Assembly: GCF_014651135.1 (NCBI RefSeq)
Contig: NZ_BMWH01000028.1
Location: 1 to 64,000 of the forward strand
Length of the DNA stretch: 64,000 nt
DNA from: Streptomyces echinoruber
GTDB taxonomy: Bacteria; Actinomycetota; Actinomycetes; Streptomycetales; Streptomycetaceae
Reading direction: 5' to 3'
Both the position numbers and the translations under genes were made by a program. Positions within the stretch are counted from its first letter, which is position 1. Each line of letters starts with the position of its first letter. The notes below the pieces were generated by a model, which made no database searches, was not told the DNA's origin, and worked only from the letters and a program-made list of their open reading frames with translations. Positions 7,629-17,500 of this stretch are shown here, in pieces.

Positions 7629-8531
7629 ATGAGCGGGGGACACCGCCGCTGGAACGAGGAGACCCAGTCCTGGGAGGACGCCGACGACGTGACGGCCACG
7701 GTACCGGTGACACCGCCGCCCCCGGCGGGCCCGGAACACGCGCCGGGGGAACCGACCGGGAGCGGCCCGTACCCGGGGTGGTCCGGCCGGCGGCCGGTGC
7801 CGTCCTGGTGGGGCGTGGACCGCAGGACGGTCTGGTCGGTGGTGGCCGGCGCCGCCGTCGCCGGGGTCGCCGTGAGCCTGGTGCTGACGCTGGGCGGCGG
7901 GAACGCCGACAAGGGTGACCACACGGACGCGGCGGGCTCGCCCACGGCGCCCTCGGCTCCGGGCGGCAGTGCGACGTCCTACGGCACCGGCGGCACGGAC
8001 CCGCCGTCGCTGTCCGCGTCCCCGACCGCCCCGACCGCCCCGCCCTCCGGCTACCACGTCCAGCAGGACCAGGAGGGCTTCCGCGTCGCCGTCCCCGACG
8101 GGTGGTCGCGCACCTCCGTGGCGTCGCAGTTCGGCATCCGCGTGGTCAACTACCGCAGCCCGGACCGCACGCACCGGCTGCAGGTGTACCAGGTGATGGA
8201 GGAGTCGCCGGACGCGTCGTTCGAGCTGTTCCTGTCCCCGCAGACGCCGAAACCGGCCGGTTTCGAAAAGCTGTCGCTGGAGAACCTGGACGGCGCCGGC
8301 TTCACCGGCTCGCGCCTGGAGTACCTGGCCGACCGGGTCAGGGGCGAACCGGACGTCGGCACGTGGCACGTCTACGACGAGCGGTTCGTCGCCGCGGACG
8401 GGCAGATCTACGCCCTCGCCGCCTACGGCCCCGACGCCGACGGCCGCGAGGACGAGCTGAAGCTGCTCACCACGGCGCTGGCCTGGTTCTGCCCGCCGGG
8501 GATGTCGTGCGGCGCGGCGGGACAGGACTGA
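7629..8531 (+). CDS. Single-pass membrane protein with extracellular lipoprotein-like domain
   Basis: A 300-residue protein, third gene of the operon, starting 39 bp after the previous one with GGGAGGGG upstream of ATG 7629. The N-terminal 60 residues are cytoplasmic and Pro-rich, and one membrane helix lies at about 75-95 (VVAGAAVAGVAVSLVLTLG). A Ser/Thr/Pro-rich linker follows, then a globular domain from about 140 (YHVQQDQEGFRVAVPDGWSR) of the type often found fused to Streptomyces Ser/Thr kinases or secreted alone. Gene context gives no clear role. It is probably co-expressed with the TTA-containing gene upstream and hence with development. Confidence 0.8.
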   Translation: MSGGHRRWNEETQSWEDADDVTATVPVTPPPPAGPEHAPGEPTGSGPYPGWSGRRPVPSWWGVDRRTVWSVVAGAAVAGVAVSLVLTLGGGNADKGDHTDAAGSPTAPSAPGGSATSYGTGGTDPPSLSASPTAPTAPPSGYHVQQDQEGFRVAVPDGWSRTSVASQFGIRVVNYRSPDRTHRLQVYQVMEESPDASFELFLSPQTPKPAGFEKLSLENLDGAGFTGSRLEYLADRVRGEPDVGTWHVYDERFVAADGQIYALAAYGPDADGREDELKLLTTALAWFCPPGMSCGAAGQD

Positions 8532-8562
8532 GCCCCCCGGCTGAGCCCCCGGCTGAGCCACC
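8523..8562 (+). repeat. GGCTGAGCCCCC repeats copying the operon's stop codon
   Basis: The stop context GACTGAGCCCC is followed directly by CCGGCTGAGCCCC and CGGCTGAGCC, that is, three TGA-containing copies in 35 bp. Confidence 0.6.
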
Positions 8563-8614
8563 CGCGCCCGCCGACCGCGCCCCCGTCGTCCGCCCTCACT
8601 GTCGCCCGTTTTGT

Positions 8615-8648
8615 TGCTCCGTGTCCGCATCTCCCGTGACACGGAGCA
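8615..8648. terminator. Hairpin terminator after the membrane-protein operon
   Basis: TGCTCCGTGTC (8615-8625) pairs perfectly with GACACGGAGCA (8638-8648) over 11 bp with a 12-base loop, followed by CTTT. It is well placed to end the 5447-8531 operon. Confidence 0.55.
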
Positions 8649-8709
8649 CTTTCGGCCACGGATTCCGCATGCCTTCCGGTACTTCCGGGCAAGCGCTCAC
8701 GGTCCCCAT

Positions 8710-8729
8710 GAGTGACACCCGTGTGACTC
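8710..8729. promoter_or_regulatory. Inverted repeat upstream of betB
   Basis: GAGTGACACCCGTGTGACTC is a near-perfect 20-bp palindrome (one mismatched pair) 37 bp before the betaine aldehyde dehydrogenase gene, in the right place for an operator of the betaine operon. Confidence 0.35.
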
Positions 8730-8765
8730 AAGGGCACCGGACAGGAACGGAAGGCAGCACCGAAC

Positions 8766-10295
8766 ATGCCGATCACGGCGGACAGAACCGACCTGCAGGC
8801 GCGGAGGACCATCCACGTGGGAGGGGAGTGGCGGGAAGCCGTCTCCGGCGCCACGCGCGAGATCGTCGACCCCGCGGACGCGACGCCGTTCGCCGTGGTC
8901 GCGGAGGGCGACGAGAAGGACACGGACCTGGCGGTGGCGGCCGCCCGCCGCGCGTTCGACGAGGGGCCGTGGCCGCACACGCCCGTCGCCGAGCGCGCCG
9001 CGCTGCTGCGCCGCGTCGCCGACCTGCTGGTGCGCGACCGGGAACGGCTCGGCCTGCTGGAGAGCCGGGACGCGGGCAAGACCCTCGAGGAGGGCCGCAT
9101 CGACGTCGACTGCGTCGCCGACGCCTTCCGTTACTTCGCCGACCTGGTCGTGGCGGAAGGCGCGGGCCGGGTCGTCGACGCCGGAACGCCGGACGTCCAC
9201 AGCGTCGTCGTGCACGAGCCGGTCGGCGTGTGCGCGATGATCACGCCTTGGAACTATCCGCTGCTGCAGGCCAGTTGGAAGATCGCCCCGGCGCTCGCGG
9301 CGGGCAACACCTTCGTGGTCAAGCCCAGCGAGATCACCCCGCTCACCACCGTCGCCCTGATCGAGCTGCTGGCCGAGGCCGGCCTGCCCGACGGGGTGGC
9401 CAACCTCGTCACCGGCCCCGGCCACACGGTCGGCGCCCGCCTCGCCGAGCACCCCGACGTCGACCTGGTCTCCTTCACCGGCGGCCTGGCCAGCGGCACC
9501 AAGGTCGCCCAGGCGGCCGCCCCGACCGTGAAGAAGGTCGCCCTGGAACTGGGCGGCAAGAACCCCAACGTGGTCTTCGCCGACGCCTGCGCCACCGACG
9601 AGGGCTTCGACACCGCCGTCGACCAGGCCCTCAACGCGGCCTTCATCCACAGCGGCCAGGTCTGCTCGGCCGGCGCCCGGCTCATCGTCGAGGAGTCCGT
9701 CCGGGACCGCTTCGTCGCCGAACTCGCCCGCCGCGCCCAGCGGATCCGCCTGGGCCGCGGCACCGAGAAGGGCGTCGAGTGCGGCCCGCTCGTCTCCGAG
9801 CAGCACCGCGCCAAGGTCGAGGCGTACGTCGCCTCGGCGCTGGCGGAGGGCGCGGTGCTGCGCTGCGGCGGCCGGCGCCCCGAGCCCAGCGACGTACGCC
9901 CCGCCACCGGCTACTTCTACGAGCCCACCGTCCTCGACCACTGCCACCGCGGGATGCGGGTCGTGCGCGAGGAGGTCTTCGGCCCGGTCGTCACCGTGGA
10001 GACCTTCCGCACCGAGGACGAGGCGGTGTTCCTCGCCAACGACACCGACTACGGCCTGGCCGGCGCCGTGTGGAGCGCCGACGCCGGACGCGCCCGCCGC
10101 GTCGCGGGACGGCTGCGCCACGGCACGGTGTGGATCAACGACTTCCACCCCTACCTGCCGCAGGCGGAGTGGGGCGGCTTCGGCAAGAGCGGCGTCGGCC
10201 GTGAACTCGGCCCCGCCGGGCTCGCCGAGTACCGCGAGACCAAGCACGTCTACCAGAACCTCGCCCCCGGACCGGTCCGCTGGTTCGCCGGCTGA
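8766..10295 (+). CDS. betB: Betaine aldehyde dehydrogenase
   Basis: A 509-residue NAD(P)-dependent aldehyde dehydrogenase. The general-base Glu261 (LELGGKNP) and nucleophile Cys300 (HSGQVCSAG) are in place, together with the cofactor loop (FTGGLASGT) and the Trp/Asn-rich segment ITPWNYPLLQ. Length is normal for the family. Being followed by a choline-dehydrogenase-like GMC enzyme and a betaine ABC transporter supports betaine aldehyde as substrate, giving glycine betaine as osmoprotectant. The ATG follows GGAAGG at a suitable distance. It is the first gene of an apparent five-gene operon that runs to 15939, with a 124-bp gap before the next gene and tight overlaps after that. Confidence 0.93.
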   Translation: MPITADRTDLQARRTIHVGGEWREAVSGATREIVDPADATPFAVVAEGDEKDTDLAVAAARRAFDEGPWPHTPVAERAALLRRVADLLVRDRERLGLLESRDAGKTLEEGRIDVDCVADAFRYFADLVVAEGAGRVVDAGTPDVHSVVVHEPVGVCAMITPWNYPLLQASWKIAPALAAGNTFVVKPSEITPLTTVALIELLAEAGLPDGVANLVTGPGHTVGARLAEHPDVDLVSFTGGLASGTKVAQAAAPTVKKVALELGGKNPNVVFADACATDEGFDTAVDQALNAAFIHSGQVCSAGARLIVEESVRDRFVAELARRAQRIRLGRGTEKGVECGPLVSEQHRAKVEAYVASALAEGAVLRCGGRRPEPSDVRPATGYFYEPTVLDHCHRGMRVVREEVFGPVVTVETFRTEDEAVFLANDTDYGLAGAVWSADAGRARRVAGRLRHGTVWINDFHPYLPQAEWGGFGKSGVGRELGPAGLAEYRETKHVYQNLAPGPVRWFAG

Positions 10296-10419
10296 GCACC
10301 CCCGGCGCGGCGTCCCGCGACCCGGCACCGGCCCGGCGGCACCCTCCTGTCGCCGCACGGACTCCCCCACGTCACCACCCGTCCGTCTCCCCCCAGTTCC
10401 CCCCAGGAGTACCACCCCC

Positions 10420-11948
10420 ATGCCCGACCACACCCACGCATTCGACTACGTCGTCGTCGGCGGCGGTACGGCCGGTTCCGTGATCGCCTCCCGCCTCACC
10501 GAGAACCCCGACGTCACGGTCGCCGTCATCGAGGGCGGTCCCAGCGACGTCGGCCGCGAGGACGTCCTCACCCTGCGCCGCTGGATGGGCCTGCTCGGCG
10601 GCGAACTCGACTACGACTACCCGACCGTCGAGCAGCCCCGCGGCAACTCCCACATCCGGCACAGCCGCGCCCGCGTCCTGGGCGGCTGCTCCTCCCACAA
10701 CACGCTCATCGCCTTCAAGCCGCTGCCGTCCGACTGGGACGAGTGGGAGGCCGCCGGCGCCAAGGGCTGGGGCTCGGTGCAGATGGAGGCGTACTTCGCC
10801 CGCCTGCTGAACAACATCGTCCCGGTCGACGAGAAGGACCGGAACGCCATCGCCCGCGACTTCGTCGACGCCGCGCAGAAGGCGCTGGGCGTGCCGCGCA
10901 TCGAGGGCTTCAACAAGAAGCCGTTCACCGAGGGCGTCGGCTTCTTCGACCTCGCCTACCACCCGGAGGACAACAAGCGCTCGTCGGCCTCGGTGGCCTA
11001 CCTGCACCCGGTGATGGACGAGCGCGCCAACCTCCACCTGTTCCTGGAGACCTGGGCCCACCGGCTCGACCTCGACGGCACGCGCGTGCGCGGCGTCCAC
11101 GTGCGCACCAAGGACGGCGAGGAACTCCTGGTGCGGGCCCGCAACGAGGTCCTGCTGTGCGCCGGCGCCATCGACTCCCCGCGCCTGCTGCTGCACTCCG
11201 GCATCGGCCCTGGGGCCGACCTGGAACGGCTCGGCATCCCCGTCGCGCACGACCTGCCGGGCGTCGGCGAGAACCTGCTCGACCACCCCGAGTCGGTGAT
11301 CGTGTGGGAGACGCACGGCCCGATCCCGGACAACTCCGCGATGGATTCCGACGCGGGCCTGTTCGTCCGCCGGGACCCCGAACACCCCGGCCCGGACCTG
11401 ATGTTCCACTTCTACCAGATCCCGTTCACCGACAACCCGGAGCGGCTGGGCTACGCACGCCCGCCCCACGGCGTGTCGATGACCCCGAACATCCCCAAGC
11501 CGAAGTCCCGCGGCCGCCTGTACCTCAAGAGCGCCGACCCCGCGGAGAAGCCCGCCCTGGACTTCCGCTACTTCACCGACGAGGACGACTACGACGCCCG
11601 CACCCTCGTCGACGGCATCCGCATCGCCCGCGAGATCGCGAAGACCGAGCCGCTGGCGGGCTGGCTCAAGCGCGAGGTGTGCCCCGGCCCGCACGTCACG
11701 GGCGACGAGGAGCTCAGCGAGTACGCCCGCCGCGCCGCGCACACCGTCTACCACCCGGCGGGCACCTGCAAGATGGGCGCGCCCGACGACGAACTCGCCG
11801 TAGTGGACCCTGAGTTGAAGATTCGCGGCCTGGAGGGCATCCGTATCGCGGACGCCTCCGTGTTCCCGACCATGACCGCCGTGAACCCGATGATCGCGGT
11901 GCTCATGGTCGGGGAGAAGGCCGCCGAGCTGATCGGAGGCGGTGCCCG

Positions 11949-11952
<4 letters not shown>
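10420..11952 (+). CDS. betA: GMC oxidoreductase, choline dehydrogenase-like
   Basis: A 510-residue FAD-dependent GMC oxidoreductase. The dinucleotide motif VVVGGGTAGSVIASRL is at residues 10-25. GMC signature segments (RARVLGGCSSHN; LLCAGAIDSPRLLLHSGIG) follow, and the catalytic pair appears to be His445 (VYHPAGTC) and Asn489 (AVNPMIAV). It most likely oxidises choline to betaine aldehyde, the step before the enzyme encoded just upstream. ATG 10420 is preceded by AGGAG. The stop overlaps the start of the transporter ATPase gene (ATGA), so expression is coupled. The exact alcohol substrate is inferred from context. Confidence 0.85.
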
Positions 11953-13027
<1,075 letters not shown>

Positions 13028-13028
<1 letters not shown>

Positions 13029-14983
13029 TGGCGACGATCACCGTGTTCCCCTCCCGCCTCCAGCTCCCCGGCGCCCTCAGGCGCCCCGCCGTGGCCAAGC
13101 TCGCCGTGCTGGCCGTGGCCGCTGCGGTCCTCGTACCGCTGCTGAACTCCCGCTGGACGAACGGGACCTGGCCGCACGAACTGACCGTGAGCCTGACCCG
13201 GCCGCTCACCGCCGCCAGCGACTGGGTCATCGACAACCGCGACAGCAACCCGCTGTTCCTGTACTTCCTCGGCCACGTCAGCAACGCGGTCGTCCTCTCC
13301 GTCCGCGCCGTCTACCTCACGCTGCTCGCCGCCGGCTGGGCGGGCGTGACGGCCGCCACCGCGCTGGTGGCCTGGCGGGTGGCCGGGGCACGGCTGGCGC
13401 TGGGCACGGCGGCGGCCCTCCTGGCCTGCGGCCTGCTCGGCATGTGGGTGCCGACGATGCAGACGCTCGCGCTGATGGCGGTCGCCGTCCTCGCCTCCGT
13501 CTCCGTCGGCTTCCTGCTCGGCCTGGCGGCCGGCCTGTCCGACCGCCTGGACCGCGTGCTGCGCCCGGTGCTGGACACCATGCAGATCCTCCCGGCCTTC
13601 GCCTACCTGCTGCCGGTGGTGCTGGTCTTCGGCATCGGCGTGCCCGCCGCCGTCCTGGCCACCGTGGTCTACGCCGCCCCGCCCATGGCGCGGCTGACCG
13701 CGCTGGGCCTGCGCGGCGCCGACCGGGAGGTCCTGGAGGCCGTCGACTCGCTCGGCGCCACCGCCCGCCAGCGGCTGCTGACGGCCCGGCTGCCGCTGGC
13801 CCGCAAGGACCTCCTCCTCGGCGTCAACCAGACGATCATGATGGCGCTGTCCATGGCGGTCATCGCCTCCGTCATCGGCGCCGGCGGCCTCGGCGACCGC
13901 GTCTACCAGGCGCTCGCCTCCGTCGACGTGGGCGCGGCCCTGGCGGCCGGCATCCCGATCGTGCTGCTCGCCGTCGTCCTGGACCGCGTCACCTGCGCCG
14001 CCGGGGAGAGGCTGGGCGCGGACGACGGACGCCGCACGGCCGGCTGGGCGTACGTGGCCCTGGCCGCCGCCGCGACCGTCGCCGCCGCCCTGGCCGCGCG
14101 CCTCGCCGGCCGCCTGGACTGGCCGGACGCCTGGACGGTGAACATCGCCGGGCCCGTCAACCACGCCGTCGACTGGATGACCGCCCACCTGTACTCCGGC
14201 GTGCCCTACGTCGGCGGCACCGCCGACTGGGCCGGCCGCTTCACCTCCTGGGTCCTCGACCCGGTCCGCTCGGCCCTGCTGTGGCTGCCGTGGTGGTCGG
14301 TGCTGCTGATCGTGGCCGCCCTGGCCTGGCTGATCGGCACCTGGCGCACCGCGCTCACCGCCGTCCTCGCCATGGCCGCGACCGGCGTGCTCGGCCTGTG
14401 GAAGCCGTCCCTGGACACCCTCTCCCAGGTGCTGGCCGCCGTCGCCGTCACCCTCGTCGCCGGCTTCGCCGTCGGCATCGCCGCCGCCCGCAGCGCACGC
14501 GTGGACCGGCTGCTGCGCCCGGTGCTGGACGTGTTCCAGACCATGCCGCAGTTCGTGTACCTCATCCCGGTCGTCGCGCTGTTCGGCGTCGGCCGCGCCC
14601 CCGCCGTGGCCGCCGCGATCGTCTACGCGCTGCCCGCCGTCATCCGCATCACCGCGCAGGGCCTGCGCCAGGTCGACGCCGCCGCCCTGGAGGCGGCGCG
14701 CTCCCTGGGCGCCACCGGCGGCCAGCAACTGCGCCAGGTCCAGCTCCCGCTGGCCCGCGAGGCGCTGCTGCTCGCCGTCAACCAGGGCGTGGTGCTGGTC
14801 CTCGCCGTCGTCATCATCGGCGGCCTGGTCGGCGGCGGCGCGCTCGGCTACGACGTCGTCTTCGGCCTCGCCCAGGGCGACCTGGCCACCGGCCTGGTGG
14901 CCGGCGTGGCCATCGTCTGCCTCGGCCTGATGCTCGACCGGGTGACGCAGCCCACGCGGCGGCGCGCGGGGAAGGGAGCGTGA
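13028..14983 (+). CDS. Glycine betaine/choline ABC transporter, double permease
   Basis: A 651-residue membrane protein made of two ProW-like permease halves. Both halves carry the coupling-loop pattern: DSLGATARQRLLTARLPLA in the first and RSLGATGGQQLRQVQLPLA in the second. Each has its own set of about six hydrophobic segments. The repeat begins at about residue 370 (DWPDAWTVNIAGPVNHAVDW), matching the first-half region with EL/VSLTRPLTAASDW. Normal ProW/OpuAB is one half, used as a homodimer, so this fusion would supply both permease positions in one chain. It starts within the ATPase stop (TGATG) and ends 2 bp before the binding-protein start. Confidence 0.92.
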
Positions 14984-14985
14984 CG

Positions 14986-15939
14986 ATGCGCCGTACGACC
15001 CTCACGGCGGCCGTGGCCGTCCTGGCGCTGACCACCGGCTGCGGCGCCGCCGACATGACCCGGCAGGCCTCGCCCTTCGCCAACGCCCGGGGCGCGCGGA
15101 CGGTCACCCTCGCGGTGCCGTCCTGGGTGGGCGCGCAGGCCAACGTCGCCGTCGCCCAGTACCTCCTCGAACACGAGCTGGACTACCGCGTCGACACCAT
15201 CCAGATCGACGAGGTGCCCGCCTGGGACGCGCTCAGCCAGGGCCGGATCGACGCCCTCCTGGAGGACTGGGGCCACCCCGAGCAGGAGCAGCTCTACGTC
15301 CGCGAGAAGAAGACCGTCGCCCGCGCCGGCGGCCTCGGCGTCACCGGCCACATCGGCTGGTTCGTGCCGACGTACCTGGCCAGGCAGCACCCGGACATCA
15401 CCGACTGGAAGAACCTCAACAAGTACGCCTCCCTCTTCCGCACCGCGGAGAGCGGCGGCAAGGGCCAGCTGATGGACGGCTCCCCGTCCTACATCACCAA
15501 CGACAAGGCCCTGGTGAAGAACCTGAAGCTCGACTACCAGGTCGTCTTCGCCGGCTCCGAGGCCGCGCAGATCACCCAGATCCGCCAGTCCGCCAAGAAG
15601 AAGAAGCCCTTCCTGACCTACTGGTACGAACCCCAGTGGCTGTTCAAGAAGGTGCCCATGACGGAGGTGAAGCTCCCGCCGTACAAGAAGGGCTGCGACG
15701 CCGACGCGGCCAAGGTCGCCTGCGCCTACCCGCACACCCCGCTGCAGAAGTACCTCAACGCCGACTTCGCCAGGAACGGCGGACGGGCGGCGCGGTTCCT
15801 GAAGAACTTCCGGTGGACGACGGAGGACCAGAACGAGGTCGCCCTCCTGATCGCCGACCGGAAGCTCACGCCGGAGCAGGCGGCGAAGAAGTGGGTGGAC
15901 AGTCACCCCTCGGTGTGGAAGAAGTGGCTGCCCAGGTAG
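14986..15939 (+). CDS. Glycine betaine/choline ABC transporter, substrate-binding lipoprotein
   Basis: A 317-residue OpuAC-type binding protein with a short signal peptide ending in the lipobox LTTGC (Cys about 18), so it should be attached to the outer face of the membrane. Trp/Tyr residues likely to build the quaternary-ammonium aromatic cage occur at SWVGAQAN, EDWGHPE, HIGWFVP and YWYEPQW. ATG 14986 has AAGGGA 8 bp upstream; an in-frame GTG 14980 overlapping the permease stop is possible but is too close to that site. It is the last gene of the betaine operon. Confidence 0.93.
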   Translation: MRRTTLTAAVAVLALTTGCGAADMTRQASPFANARGARTVTLAVPSWVGAQANVAVAQYLLEHELDYRVDTIQIDEVPAWDALSQGRIDALLEDWGHPEQEQLYVREKKTVARAGGLGVTGHIGWFVPTYLARQHPDITDWKNLNKYASLFRTAESGGKGQLMDGSPSYITNDKALVKNLKLDYQVVFAGSEAAQITQIRQSAKKKKPFLTYWYEPQWLFKKVPMTEVKLPPYKKGCDADAAKVACAYPHTPLQKYLNADFARNGGRAARFLKNFRWTTEDQNEVALLIADRKLTPEQAAKKWVDSHPSVWKKWLPR

Positions 15940-15954
15940 CAGGTGGCCGCGGCG

Positions 15955-16012
15955 GGCGGCCGCGTCACGGCCGCAGGGCGTCACGGCCGCGGCGCGCTAC
16001 GGCCGCAGCCCG
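15955..16012 (-). repeat. CTGCGGCCG-stop echoes after the PEP-mutase-family remnant
   Basis: Read on the - strand, the gene ends CTGCGGCCG-TAG and is followed by CGCGGCCG-TGA and CTGCGGCCG-TGA, so the last three codons and a stop recur three times within 50 bp. Confidence 0.65.
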
Positions 16013-16440
16013 GCCGCGATCTCCCGCAGCGCCGCCGTCGCCCGCCGCTGCAGGCCCGGCCCGAAGGTGATCCGGGTGGCCCCTCGCTCGCCCAGCCCGG
16101 CGGGGGAGGGGCCGTCCCCGGCCGGCCGCGCGAGGGCGTTGAGCGGCCCCTCGATCCCGGCCCGCAGCAGCGGCAGCACGTCGGCGGGGGCGCCGATCGG
16201 GTCCACGCAGTCGGCGCCCGCGGCCCCGTACAGCGCGGCCCGCTCGATGGTCCGCTCCGGGTCCGTGACGCCCCGCAGGAACGTGTCCACCCGGGCGTTG
16301 ACGAACAGCCGGTCGCCGGCCGCCGCACGCACCTCGGCGAACACCCGCGCACTGGCCGCGTCCCACGGGCCCGGCAGGACGAGCGGATCGCCGGGCACCC
16401 GCCCGTGGTGCAGGGCACGGAACGCCTCGACCTTGCTCAC
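15997..16440 (-). pseudogene. Isocitrate lyase/PEP mutase family protein, internally deleted
   Basis: A 147-residue product. The first 36 residues (to DAASARVFAE) match the start of the ICL/PEP-mutase superfamily. The next residue continues at VRAAAGDRLFVNARVD, which normally lies about 100 residues further on. The missing part contains the metal-binding and catalytic strands (the family's ED and DxE motifs), so enzymatic activity is unlikely. The reading frame is intact, meaning a clean in-frame deletion. The start GTG overlaps the upstream AhpD-like stop (GTGA), so it is still translationally coupled. It could be a decaying gene or a short protein with a new role. Confidence 0.75.
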
Positions 16441-16913
16441 CACTCGGTGCTCCCCGGGGGGATCCGGCGGCTGACCATCAGCCGGTTCCAGCTGTTGATG
16501 GCGGTGACCACGCCGACGAGGTGGGCCAGTTGCGCCTCGTCGAAGTGCCGGGCGGCCTCCTCGTACACCTCGTCGGGCACGAAGCCTCCCCCGGACTTCG
16601 TCCGGGAGGTGCCCCCGGCGAGGACCGTCACCGCCTCCGCCAGCGCCAGCGCCGCCCGCTCCCGCTCGTCGAAGACGTCCGGCCCGGCCTCCTCCCACGC
16701 GGCGAGCAGGTCGAGCTGCCGCTCGGGCACCCCGTACCGGCGGGCCAGTTCCAGGTGCAGGTCGAGGCAGAAGGCGCAGCGGTTGATCTGCGAGGCGCGC
16801 ACCTGCACCAGCTCGGCGAGCCGCGGATCACCGAGCCCCCGCTTGGCGGCGGCGCTCAGCGCCTGCATCGCGGCGCGGACCTCGTCGTCGAGGTGGGTGG
16901 TGCGGGCGCTCAC
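16437..16913 (-). CDS. Carboxymuconolactone decarboxylase/AhpD-like protein with inserted palindromic element
   Basis: A 158-residue alkylhydroperoxidase-D-like protein with the redox motif CAFC followed by DLH (INRCAFCLDLH). It is a paralogue of the gene just upstream. Against that paralogue it has about nine extra residues (GGTSRTKSGG) between AVTVLA and GFVPDEVYE. They are encoded by a hairpin element at 16584-16616, so the insertion kept the frame. It is coupled to both neighbours by 4-bp GTGA overlaps. The probable role is thiol peroxidase or detoxification under control of the divergent MocR regulator. Confidence 0.88.
   Translation of the reverse strand: MSARTTHLDDEVRAAMQALSAAAKRGLGDPRLAELVQVRASQINRCAFCLDLHLELARRYGVPERQLDLLAAWEEAGPDVFDERERAALALAEAVTVLAGGTSRTKSGGGFVPDEVYEEAARHFDEAQLAHLVGVVTAINSWNRLMVSRRIPPGSTEW
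16584..16616. repeat. Palindromic mini-element inserted in an AhpD-like gene
   Basis: Ends are GCCTCCCCC and GGGAGGTGCCCCC, around a GGAC-TTC-GTCC hairpin. The same ends occur in the element at 58224-58270. It is inserted in frame in the coding sequence. Confidence 0.65.
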
Positions 16914-17437
16914 GCGTGGCTCCCCGGCTGGTAGTGCCCCGGCACCCGGCGGGTGGCCACCCCGAACCGGTTCCAGGCGTTGATCACCGTGATCGCGGCG
17001 ATCAGCCGGGTCAGCTCGGCCTCCTCGAAGTGCCGGGCGGCACGCTCGTACACCTCGTCGGGGACGAAACCGTCGGTCAGCACCGTGACCGCCTCGGTCA
17101 GCTCCAGGGCCGCCAGCTCCCGCTCGGTGTAGAAGTGCCGCGACTCCTGCCACGCGCTGAGCTGCACGATCCGCTCGACGCTCTCCCCGGCGGCGAGCGC
17201 GTCCTTGGTGTGCAGGTCGAGGCAGAAGGCGCAGCGGTTGATCTGCGAGGCGCGGATCCGCACCAGCTCCAGCAGCCGCGCGTCCAGGCCCTGCCGGGCC
17301 GCCGCGTCCAGCCGGATCATCGCCCGGTACACGTCGGGGGCGAGCTCCGCCCAGGACAGGCGAGGGGTGTGCTCGGCGGCGTACTCCCCGTCCGCCGTCT
17401 CGTTCGTCCTGTCGACCGTCTGGTTCATCGTCGTCAT
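16910..17437 (-). CDS. Carboxymuconolactone decarboxylase/AhpD-like protein
   Basis: A 175-residue AhpD-like protein with INRCAFCLDLHTKDA as the CxxC-containing active-site helix. Three consecutive genes on this strand overlap by 4 bp each, this one being first. ATG 17437 (MTTMNQTV) lies under AGGG. It is divergent from the MocR regulator with only 47 bp between, a typical arrangement for a regulator and its targets. The substrate is unknown: it may be a peroxide, as in AhpD, or a small lactone. Confidence 0.9.
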   Translation of the reverse strand: MTTMNQTVDRTNETADGEYAAEHTPRLSWAELAPDVYRAMIRLDAAARQGLDARLLELVRIRASQINRCAFCLDLHTKDALAAGESVERIVQLSAWQESRHFYTERELAALELTEAVTVLTDGFVPDEVYERAARHFEEAELTRLIAAITVINAWNRFGVATRRVPGHYQPGSHA

Positions 17438-17467
17438 GGCGTCGACCCTAGGAGCCGGGCAGCCCAG

Positions 17468-17500
17468 GAGTATGGTCCATTTCCATGGCAGATCCATGGG
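17468..17500 (+). promoter_or_regulatory. Leaderless promoter and CCAT repeats between ahpD-like genes and MocR gene
   Basis: TATGGT at 17471-17476 is placed so that the transcript would start at or next to ATG 17485. Three CCAT repeats (GGTCCAT, TTCCATGG, ATCCATGG) overlap this -10 and the start codon. MocR proteins are known to bind repeated short sites near their own start, so autoregulation plus control of the divergent operon is likely. Confidence 0.45.

Noticed and set aside
16081..16120. Another palindromic mini-element in the PEP-mutase remnant (GGCCCCTC...GAGGGGCC)
   Set aside because: The arms pair, but the end pattern of the family is absent, and the encoded residues fit the normal family alignment.
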